DNA of 15,785 bases, taken from contig JAHFCV010000034.1 of assembly GCA_023249275.1 (NCBI GenBank), positions 1-15,785 of the forward strand. The letters run 5' to 3'. How positions within the stretch are numbered: position 1 is the stretch's first letter; every line of letters begins with the position of its first letter. This DNA is from Candidatus Methanoperedens sp. GTDB taxonomy: Archaea; Halobacteriota; Methanosarcinia; Methanosarcinales; Methanoperedenaceae. Both the position numbers and the translations under genes were made by a program. Below are positions 8,819 to 15,709 of the stretch, in pieces. The notes beneath the pieces were generated by a model. It saw only the letters and a program-made list of their open reading frames with translations, ran no database searches and was not told the DNA's origin.

Positions 8819-8824
8819 CTTTTT
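8819..8824 (+). terminator. T-run terminator candidate
   Basis: CTTTTT occurs 4 nt after the TAA of the second immunity gene. Short T-runs on the coding strand end transcription in many archaea. Ending here would leave the headless toxin 2 gene without transcripts from upstream. The surrounding TTTTTATAAATA could instead be read as a TATA box, but it is only about 10 nt from the ATG at 8837, too close to start a message that contains that codon. Confidence 0.35.
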
Positions 8825-8836
8825 ATAAATAAACCG

Positions 8837-10168
8837 ATGACTCTCCTTTGTATCGCCGCCGGAAGTTCAGCTTTGACCTCTATCGGATGGACTGTTAAAT
8901 CCAGTACAACCCAGATATGCGTGAATGTAGACCCCGGCTACTTAATACCTGAAGTTACTGATGGGAATAACAACGCATGCAGGGATGTTTCGCGTGTACT
9001 GGACAGCGATAACGATGGCTTAACCGACTACGAAGAGAGAAATGGCATGCGGGTTGCGTTCCCCAATGCACTAGTCAAGACCAATCCTTTCGATGAGGAC
9101 TCCGATAACGACGGATTGTGGGATGGCGAGGAGATGGGTAAGGTTGTTTATGATTACTGGAACAAGGTTTATTATGATTCTTTTGCCTCGGTTTATGGTT
9201 GGAACAAGGCGCTTTATGACGGCTACCACTATGAATATAAATCTGATCCGACACAGACAGACAGAGATGGCGATGGATTAAACGATAAACAAGAATTCGA
9301 ACTTGGGCTGAATCCATTTGTGTACGAGTCGTATAACCTTGTTGAGGCTGGTTATGGATTCCTCTGTGGCGACTTCTGCTTTAGCGACCCAAGACACGGG
9401 AATCTCGCATATCTCGGCGGCTGGCTAGCAAGCGGGTATTTAGTATTTGGGGATATCCGAGACCTGCCAAGTACGGTTTTGCGTGGAGATGCTTTTGACT
9501 TCACCTTTACTATTATCGGTTTGGCACCTGTTATAGGAGATTCGGAGTCAACGGTAACGAAATTCGTTAAGTTTGCTAAAAAATTCCCGGATAAAATACT
9601 AGATATCGCCAAAACTATAATCAAAACAATCCCAAGTGAATCGTTGCGTATCTCAGCATTGGATGGAATTTACGACGGTGCAGCAAGTGCGCTGAAGGGC
9701 AAAGGAATCAGCGAAGGTCTTAACGGACTTATTGAGAATGGAGTGCATTTAAGTGAGTTAAATAAATGGTTATATGGGCTTCAAAATGTTAAAGGCTATC
9801 AAAAGTTACTTGGCAGAGTTAACTCTGGTGCATTAGGACCTGCTTATGAAGCTAAAGTTGCCGCAACAAAAGGAGCCGATAATATTGCAGAAATAAGCAG
9901 AGACATAACTACATCCGCAGGTTCAACTGAACTTGATGTTCTGCTCAAGGATGGAAGCATCATAGAAGCAAAAAGTGGAGATTTGAGCAAGGTTATCAGA
10001 CAAGATGAGCAGTACAACAATTTGGCAACACAAATAGCGAAATTCAAAGCGTATCATTCTGAGAATAACATTCAGGCAAGTATAGAAATTGTCTTTAGAA
10101 TTGAACCAAGTCAAGATATTAAAAACTTATTGCTGGAGAAGAATATAGGATGGAGGATTCTTTCATGA
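8837..10168 (+). CDS. Headless orphan toxin module with PD-(D/E)XK-type nuclease tip (toxin 2)
   Basis: This 443-aa frame starts six codons before a 26-bp exact match to the CARDB coding region of toxin 1, so only the back half of CARDB is present (residues 7-55). TSP3 repeats follow (56-160; DSDNDGLTDYEE, DRDGDGLNDKQE), with the same YGW.K.LYDGYHYEYK insertion as toxin 1. The pre-toxin domain spans about 165-325 (AYLGGWLASGY, GDIRDL, APVIGDSE). The tip (about 335-443) looks like a restriction-endonuclease-fold nuclease, with E338, D367 in ELDVLL and E377-A-K379 in IIEAKSG. It is a different sequence from the tip of toxin 1. There is no signal peptide and no clear ribosome binding site, so it probably is not exported as it stands and may be silent. 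It ends in an ATGA overlap with its immunity gene. I read it as a stored alternative tip that becomes active after recombination into the full-length gene. Confidence 0.75.
   Translation: MTLLCIAAGSSALTSIGWTVKSSTTQICVNVDPGYLIPEVTDGNNNACRDVSRVLDSDNDGLTDYEERNGMRVAFPNALVKTNPFDEDSDNDGLWDGEEMGKVVYDYWNKVYYDSFASVYGWNKALYDGYHYEYKSDPTQTDRDGDGLNDKQEFELGLNPFVYESYNLVEAGYGFLCGDFCFSDPRHGNLAYLGGWLASGYLVFGDIRDLPSTVLRGDAFDFTFTIIGLAPVIGDSESTVTKFVKFAKKFPDKILDIAKTIIKTIPSESLRISALDGIYDGAASALKGKGISEGLNGLIENGVHLSELNKWLYGLQNVKGYQKLLGRVNSGALGPAYEAKVAATKGADNIAEISRDITTSAGSTELDVLLKDGSIIEAKSGDLSKVIRQDEQYNNLATQIAKFKAYHSENNIQASIEIVFRIEPSQDIKNLLLEKNIGWRILS
8855..8880 (+). repeat. Direct repeat C, copy 2: CARDB arm of orphan toxin 2
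   Basis: This copy is identical to 6394-6419 and in the same codon phase. It marks the 5' breakpoint of the orphan module: the 39 bases between the previous stop codon and this repeat show no similarity to the toxin scaffold. Confidence 0.85.
10152..10156 (+). promoter_or_regulatory. Ribosome binding site that sets the toxin 2 immunity start
   Basis: GGAGG lies 8 nt before the ATG at 10165, which is good spacing. The earlier in-frame ATG at 10150 overlaps this site and has no site of its own. The start at 10165 is therefore preferred; it overlaps the toxin TGA as ATGA. Confidence 0.7.
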
Positions 10169-10890
10169 GTGATGAATATGTGTCCATAAATTACCTATTT
10201 ATTAAAAAATTCAACCCAAAATTTATTTCAGATTTAATAAATTATTGTTTGAATATAGGATGCACAACTAATAAAGAAGGCAATGTATCATTATGTAACT
10301 ATTCAAGTAAAAATACAAATTGGGATATAATATTTAATAGTAATATTACCGACGCAATAAAAAGTATTTCAAAAAATAATGCAGGCTCTTTTCAACTCTG
10401 GTACAAAGATACTGACTTTATGCTGCAAATAAATCTAAAAGGTAAAATTGACCCAAATATCCAGCATATTACAATATCTTTCGACCCACTATTTTTCAGA
10501 GAATATGACGAGAGCAGTCGGTTATTTTCAGAGTTTAATGTTAAGAACACTATAGAACTTTCCATAGAGTTATATAAATTTACGAAGGCTTTATACGTAT
10601 ATGGGGGGAGAGAAAATTCGATATCAGACGAATATAATATTAAACCCACTAAAGATGAATTAATAGGTGGCGCTGTGAAGAATCTTTTTTGGATTAACAT
10701 CTTATCTCCACACTTTGTAAAGATAATAGGGAGAAAAAAACTCCTCTCTGCTCAAACATGGAAAGTTGAAGAAATGGGCGATGGCGGAATTTTGCTGATT
10801 CTTACACCAAATCCGCTAAACGTCAACGAAGTAGATAAGAAAAAAGCAGAGGTGGAAAGGCACTTAGGATTAGGGAAATGGTGGAAATAG
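10165..10890 (+). CDS. Putative immunity protein for orphan toxin 2
   Basis: This 241-aa cytoplasmic protein (MSDEYVSINYLF...) starts inside the toxin stop codon, so translation is coupled. The last third (NLFWINILSPHFVKIIGRKK, LLSAQTWKVEEMGDGGILL, LTPNPLN) resembles a recurring bacterial family of about 230-250 aa with the pattern FGP.YV..IGREKLLSAP...VEE. I recall such proteins next to secreted toxins, possibly Imm52-like, but the family name is not certain. The gene is very AT-rich: 17% G+C by count in 10201-10260, against 52% in 4981-5040 of the toxin scaffold, which suggests a foreign origin. An earlier in-frame ATG at 10150 would add five residues. Neutralising the toxin 2 nuclease is inferred from position. 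Confidence 0.75.
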   Translation: MSDEYVSINYLFIKKFNPKFISDLINYCLNIGCTTNKEGNVSLCNYSSKNTNWDIIFNSNITDAIKSISKNNAGSFQLWYKDTDFMLQINLKGKIDPNIQHITISFDPLFFREYDESSRLFSEFNVKNTIELSIELYKFTKALYVYGGRENSISDEYNIKPTKDELIGGAVKNLFWINILSPHFVKIIGRKKLLSAQTWKVEEMGDGGILLILTPNPLNVNEVDKKKAEVERHLGLGKWWK

Positions 10891-10898
10891 GTTAAGTA

Positions 10899-13800
10899 AT
10901 GTTAAATGGAACCGAGATGACGCTTGTGAACTTCGACAACACAGCGCCTGAGATTAACATCACCTCCCCTATTAATGTGTCCTTCGTAAAGCATGCGGTA
11001 GACGTAGAAGGTTACATTACCGATACCAATCTCCTTTCATATACTATCTCTATCGACGGCGCGGCGGTCTCAAATTCGCTTCCGTATCTATGGGACACCT
11101 TTGCCTCCGGGGACGGCGCTCATACGGTCAGGATTATCGCGGCAGATAAAGCCGGGAACACTGCTTCAAAGGAAATAACCGTAACTATTGACAACACCCT
11201 GCCGAGGGTTGAGATAAAGTTCCCGCCTGACCGCGCATTCGTGAAAGGAGTAGTTGACCTGACTGTGGATGTGTTCGACGCCTACATTGACAAATTCCGC
11301 ATATTCATAAACGGCGTCCTTGTAGCTGAGAACCAGAAGAACTTTTCATGGAACACCACGCAGCAGCCGGACGGCGCGTACATCATCGAACTTGTGGCTT
11401 ACGATAAGGTTGGGAATGAGAAGAGGACTTCGATCAATGTGACCGTGGACAACACGGCGCCGATAATCAATATCACTAACCCTGTAAAAGGCTCATTCGT
11501 AAAACAGCAGGTAACAGTGGATGCTGATATAATTGAGGCTAACCCTGATAAGCTCGAACTAAGACTCGACGGAACCACCATTTCCGGTATTCTGCCGTAC
11601 CAGTGGAATACATTGTCCTACCCGGATGGTCCGCATACAATCGCTGTATATGCAAATGACAGTGCGGGAAATGAGGCTGTAGAAAGCGCGACTGTAACTG
11701 TCGATAATACATTACCCCAGGTTAACATCACCTCGCCGGCTGACGGCTCTTACCTGAGAGAGGTTGTTAATATCACAGGCACAGCCTCGGATGCAAACCT
11801 GGACAGGATATCGCTCACCATCAACAGCACCGAAGTCTCAACTTCCCTGCCGTTTGAGTTCAATAGTTCAGCTTATGCCGAAGGGAGTTATCTCATCAGG
11901 CTCACAGCCTTTGATAAGGCGAATAACTCTGCTTCGGATGAGGTTATGGTAAATGTGGATAACACGGCACCGATGTTGATAGTAAATGAACTGACTGAAA
12001 ATCCAACACTTGACAATCCAGAGTATTCATTATTTATTCAGACTGACATAGGCGCTAACGTAACAGTCAACGAACAACCCATAAGCCTTACAGATGGCTC
12101 AGCCATATACTCCAGAAATATTACTGAAGGTCGTAATACCTTTGAAATTACTGCTTCAGACACCATAGGAAATCAAGCCACATGGAATATTACCAGACTT
12201 ATAGATTCTGATTCACTGCCGGATTACTATGAGATTAATGTTACAAGAACTGATCCTTTAGATGGGGATTCAGACTCCTCTATAACTGCTGTGAATGAAG
12301 CTCACAACGGTATCCCTGACGACAAAGAAGATTTCGATGGGGATTCATTACCTAACAATGTTGAAATGAAACTTGGAACTAATCCCTTCTCAGATGATAC
12401 TGATGGAGACGAGCTTGTCGATTTGTTTGAAGTCTATTTCTCAGGGACAAATCCAACTATTGTTGATACAGACGGCGATGGCATTAAAGACGGAGATGAA
12501 GATATCGATATGGATGGTCTAACCAATCTCGAAGAGCAAAATTTTGGGACAAACCCTGATGATAGAGATACTGATGGTGATAATCTATTTGATGGAAAAG
12601 AAATCACTCTCGGAACCAATCCTCTTAATCCAGACTCTGATGGTGACGGACTCCAAGACGGTATGGAAGTAGATACAGGAAGTAATCCTCTTTTGAAAGA
12701 TTCTGATCAGGACGGCATTCCAGATGGAAAAGAAACCATTGTCCAGGAAATAGTAAGAGGAGAGGTCAATTTAACTATAACAGGCGAAGGAGAGATTTCC
12801 AACACCCTAAGGGTTTCTAATATTTCAAAACTTGAGGTGTTTTCAGGAATGCTTGGAAACATTGGCAAAGTCTTTGAAATCAGAACAAATTCTTCATTTG
12901 AATCTGCCACAATAAAGATACCTTACGATGAATCCGCTCTTGGTGATATACCTGAAAACGATTTAAGGATTTTCACGGTAAATGAGACCACCCATAGGGT
13001 TGATTTCCTCCCTACGATTGTAAACACGGCGAATAACTATGTTCAGACCACTACAAATCACTTCAGCTTATATGGAGTAGCAGGGTACACGAAGTGGTTA
13101 ACCACATGGAATTCTGGCAGCAATCCCACAACTCCAGAATTCAAGATGGGTGACAGAGTAAACATCAAAGCAATGGTTCACAATACAGGTGACGCTGCGG
13201 TCAACGATAATGTCCTTGTTTACTTCTATGCAGGCAACCCTGATGCCGGAGGCAGTTATCTTGGAAGTGCAACTATAACTGGCGGTATCATTCAGGGCGG
13301 AGCAAAGACCGCCGTACTGTATGGATACACTATCTCCTCGTCTGCTGTTGATATTTATGTCAAGGTTGATCCGCTGAACAGCATAACCGAAAAGAGCGAA
13401 TCAAACAACAAAGCGTATAAAACTCTCAGTATTGGTCCTCAGAACTTCGACTCTGATGGTGACGGTTTAACTGATTATGATGAAACCAATGGCATGAGGA
13501 CGAACTTTGGAACCATCAAAACTGATCCGAACAATCGAGATACCGATGGCGATGGCTTGTCCGATGCTGAAGAGATGGGAACGAGATATAACGATAGATA
13601 CTATCTCAATAGCAACCCGCAGATGGTTGACAGCGATGGCGACGGTATTGACGATCTTGCTGAAAACGAATATGGCATTGAACCTCTTATTTCAGATACA
13701 GATTATGATGGACTGAATGATGGAGAAGAGTTTGGTATTGGGACTGACCCATCATTAATGGATACAGACGGTGACGGCTATAACGACTACGTTGAATTCC

Positions 13801-14678
13801 ACGATTCTGATCACTCCCCTCTTATTTATGAGAAACGCTACAGTCTCTTTGAAATCAGTCGTGAAGTCGTTCTAGGGGCAGTTTTTGGTGAGTGGAAAGC
13901 CGATGTTTATGATAGTCTCTACTATTTTGGCGGCTGGATGCTGAGCGGTTTCCTTGCTGTAGGGGACATTAGAGACCTAGCTTCATCCATAGTTCATGGA
14001 GATGGTCTTGGTGCCCTCCTCAACGCCCTGTCCTTGATTCCAAGTTATGGTGATGCAGCGAAAGTGACTACAACTATCGGTAAGTTCGTAGCAAAGAATC
14101 CTCATATGATATTTGCAGTTGCGGGTTTTGTTGTAAAACATATCGATGAATCAATAGATGTCATACGAAAAACGTATGGTGATGCTATTGTTGACGCCTT
14201 GAAAACAAACGGATTGAAAGATAATGATATAACAAAATTAGTTGCGAAGAATATTGATTTAAATGAACTGAAATTTGTAAGAAAAATTAGTGATGATGTA
14301 GTTGTATATATAACAAAAGAGAGATGGGGCCACATAATTGGAAGACACATAGATGGAAGCATTAAGCCCAATAAATATACATCGTTTTTCCCAACAGGGA
14401 AAAAGGTCTCAGCAGATATTATTAGGACAGAATTTACACTACCTAAAACAATGGAAGACTCCAATGTAGCAGATGTAGTATTCGAAGCAATCGAGAGAAC
14501 TTCACCAAAACCAAAATTTGACAACATTGATGAGTACATATATAATCCTGGGAAATATGGAATATCGGAAATGATTGTTTGGGTTGAGAAATCAACTGGA
14601 AAAATCATAACGGCGTTTCCAAAGAAAGGTACTGCTGTTCGGACATGGACTGGGCTTAAATGGGAACAGGTTGTGTGA
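10899..14678 (+). CDS. Headless orphan toxin with Ig scaffold and BECR/EndoU-like tip (toxin 3)
   Basis: This 1259-aa frame has no signal peptide, Gly/Asn linker or helical region. Similarity to toxin 1 starts at codon 8, just after a second possible ATG at 10917. Five Ig-like repeats span about 13-435. Repeat 98-183 differs from toxin 1 residues 792-877 at only 4 positions, and two repeats (184-353) are extra relative to toxin 1. TSP3 spans 436-607, the beta domain 618-728 (KIPYDE, DLRIFTVNE, HFSLYG), CARDB 748-850, a second TSP3 block 851-972, and the pre-toxin domain 983-1125 (DSLYYFGGWMLSGF, GDIRDL, SYGDAAK). The tip has W-G-H1145-IIG-R1149-H1150, FFPTGKK near 1163-1169, SEMIVWV (1223-1229) and TGKIITAFP (1233-1241). 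That pattern resembles BECR/EndoU-type RNase toxins, with the histidines as candidate active-site residues. It starts 8 nt after the previous stop without an evident ribosome binding site, so it is probably a silent donor. The tip family is a tentative call. Confidence 0.75.
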   Translation: MLNGTEMTLVNFDNTAPEINITSPINVSFVKHAVDVEGYITDTNLLSYTISIDGAAVSNSLPYLWDTFASGDGAHTVRIIAADKAGNTASKEITVTIDNTLPRVEIKFPPDRAFVKGVVDLTVDVFDAYIDKFRIFINGVLVAENQKNFSWNTTQQPDGAYIIELVAYDKVGNEKRTSINVTVDNTAPIINITNPVKGSFVKQQVTVDADIIEANPDKLELRLDGTTISGILPYQWNTLSYPDGPHTIAVYANDSAGNEAVESATVTVDNTLPQVNITSPADGSYLREVVNITGTASDANLDRISLTINSTEVSTSLPFEFNSSAYAEGSYLIRLTAFDKANNSASDEVMVNVDNTAPMLIVNELTENPTLDNPEYSLFIQTDIGANVTVNEQPISLTDGSAIYSRNITEGRNTFEITASDTIGNQATWNITRLIDSDSLPDYYEINVTRTDPLDGDSDSSITAVNEAHNGIPDDKEDFDGDSLPNNVEMKLGTNPFSDDTDGDELVDLFEVYFSGTNPTIVDTDGDGIKDGDEDIDMDGLTNLEEQNFGTNPDDRDTDGDNLFDGKEITLGTNPLNPDSDGDGLQDGMEVDTGSNPLLKDSDQDGIPDGKETIVQEIVRGEVNLTITGEGEISNTLRVSNISKLEVFSGMLGNIGKVFEIRTNSSFESATIKIPYDESALGDIPENDLRIFTVNETTHRVDFLPTIVNTANNYVQTTTNHFSLYGVAGYTKWLTTWNSGSNPTTPEFKMGDRVNIKAMVHNTGDAAVNDNVLVYFYAGNPDAGGSYLGSATITGGIIQGGAKTAVLYGYTISSSAVDIYVKVDPLNSITEKSESNNKAYKTLSIGPQNFDSDGDGLTDYDETNGMRTNFGTIKTDPNNRDTDGDGLSDAEEMGTRYNDRYYLNSNPQMVDSDGDGIDDLAENEYGIEPLISDTDYDGLNDGEEFGIGTDPSLMDTDGDGYNDYVEFHDSDHSPLIYEKRYSLFEISREVVLGAVFGEWKADVYDSLYYFGGWMLSGFLAVGDIRDLASSIVHGDGLGALLNALSLIPSYGDAAKVTTTIGKFVAKNPHMIFAVAGFVVKHIDESIDVIRKTYGDAIVDALKTNGLKDNDITKLVAKNIDLNELKFVRKISDDVVVYITKERWGHIIGRHIDGSIKPNKYTSFFPTGKKVSADIIRTEFTLPKTMEDSNVADVVFEAIERTSPKPKFDNIDEYIYNPGKYGISEMIVWVEKSTGKIITAFPKKGTAVRTWTGLKWEQVV
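10921..10939 (+). repeat. Direct repeat A, copy 2: 5' breakpoint of orphan toxin 3
   Basis: This copy is identical to 4538-4556 and in the same codon phase. Bases before it share nothing obvious with the toxin 1 gene, so this is where the module is joined to the preceding immunity gene. Confidence 0.8.
11145..11456 (+). repeat. Direct repeat B, copy 2: conserved Ig repeat
   Basis: This is the partner of 4762-5073: 20 mismatches in 312 bp by hand count, no gaps, longest exact block 55 bp (11182-11236). Directly after it toxin 3 carries two extra Ig repeats, while toxin 1 goes to its last Ig domain. Confidence 0.85.
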
Positions 14679-14679
14679 T

Positions 14680-15156
14680 ATGAGCAAAATTTGTATTGAA
14701 TTTGAAAATGACAAAGAGTTAGAAGAATATCTGAAAAGAGTGGAGGATATTATGGACATTTATGGGTCAGTTAATATACAAATAAATGATATTTATTTAC
14801 CAAAAGTAAATATTTTTGGCGTATTTATTTCATATTTTTATGTCCACTGCTTATCCTCTTTACCAAAACTCTTTTCTGGGGAATCAACCGAGTTTGAATT
14901 TGAAGGACCATTCAAATTAATTTTTGAGCCTAAAAAAGCCAAAGTACTCATACATGTGGATAAAGAATGTAAGCCCTCAGGAGAAAAATTTGAAGTTGAA
15001 TTTGAAGATTTTGCAAACGAAATTTTCAGGAGTGGGGATGAATATTTCAATTACGTGTTAGAACTAAGACCAGACATTATAAACGATGAAAGAACGAGAG
15101 AGTTTCAGAACAAAATAAAGAATATTAAAAATTGGTATAATCAAACTTTTAGATAA
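14680..15156 (+). CDS. Putative immunity protein for toxin 3, copy a
   Basis: This 158-aa cytoplasmic protein (MSKICIEFEND...) starts at an ATG 1 nt after the TGA of toxin 3. A TTG nine bases upstream is in frame but lies inside the toxin end and is less likely. The body is mostly beta (CIEFEN, VNIQINDIYL, EFEFEGPFKLIFEP, KVLIHVD), with a final helix. The segment FYVHCLSSLPKLFSG aligns with the same part of the next gene product, and the following strands match in spacing, so the two genes look like a diverged tandem pair. It is AT-rich: 22% G+C by count in 14761-14820. I do not recognise the family. The immunity role is inferred from position and size. Confidence 0.72.
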   Translation: MSKICIEFENDKELEEYLKRVEDIMDIYGSVNIQINDIYLPKVNIFGVFISYFYVHCLSSLPKLFSGESTEFEFEGPFKLIFEPKKAKVLIHVDKECKPSGEKFEVEFEDFANEIFRSGDEYFNYVLELRPDIINDERTREFQNKIKNIKNWYNQTFR

Positions 15157-15169
15157 GACGTTAAGAGTC

Positions 15170-15709
15170 ATGCCATATCTGAAAATAAAATTTCACATAG
15201 ATAATATTGATAAAGAATACTTTGAAGATGTCTGGGAAATAGAAGGTGGATTATCTATAGAAAAAGATGGCTTAGTATTGACAAAGAGAATTGATGATGA
15301 AAAAGACGATGGATTCAGAGGCGATTATGTTTTTTTCAATATATTAGATTGGCTAACCTCAGTACCTAAACTGCTCTTAAGACAATGGTGCAAGATTGAT
15401 TTTTACGAAAACACGGAGAAATTTCATTTATTGCCCGATGGAGATGTGATATATATTAAATATTTTCTTGAAGGAATCGGAAGTCTCACCGAAAACGAGA
15501 ATAAGAGATATCCTAATTATGAAGACGGTACTCCGATTGCAACAAAAGAGCTTATACCGGAAATAATTAATGCAAGCGAAAAATTTATAGAAACAGTTGA
15601 ATTAAAAATAAAGAAGAAATCGGATGTAATTGAGTTTAAGGAAGAACTATTGCATGCAAAGAAAACTTACCAGGAATATCTCAAAAGTCAAACAGGGAAG
15701 AAAGGCTGA
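15170..15709 (+). CDS. Putative immunity protein, diverged copy b
   Basis: This 179-aa cytoplasmic protein (MPYLKIKFHIDN...) is encoded 13 nt after the previous gene and is probably cotranscribed; the ribosome binding site is weak. It shares the pattern of copy a: beta strands at the start, FNILDWLTSVPKLLLRQW matching YFYVHCLSSLPKLFSG, then DFYENTEKFHLLPDGDVIYI and a charged helical end (KFIETVELKIKKKSDV). Two related but different immunity genes behind one tip suggest either duplication with divergence, so that one copy protects against a related rival toxin, or a leftover from an earlier tip. The family is unknown to me. Confidence 0.7.
   Translation: MPYLKIKFHIDNIDKEYFEDVWEIEGGLSIEKDGLVLTKRIDDEKDDGFRGDYVFFNILDWLTSVPKLLLRQWCKIDFYENTEKFHLLPDGDVIYIKYFLEGIGSLTENENKRYPNYEDGTPIATKELIPEIINASEKFIETVELKIKKKSDVIEFKEELLHAKKTYQEYLKSQTGKKG

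Noticed and set aside
8816..8836. TTTTTATAAATA as a promoter for orphan toxin 2
   Set aside because: It lies about 10 nt from the ATG at 8837, so a start 25 nt downstream would fall inside the frame. A T-run terminator reading fits better.
10150..10164. Upstream ATG as start of the toxin 2 immunity gene
   Set aside because: The ATG at 10165 has a well-placed GGAGG and an ATGA overlap, while the upstream ATG overlaps that site and has none of its own.
14102..14608. 168-aa open frame on the minus strand opposite the toxin 3 tip
   Set aside because: No ribosome binding site, and it lies opposite a continuous, domain-bearing frame.
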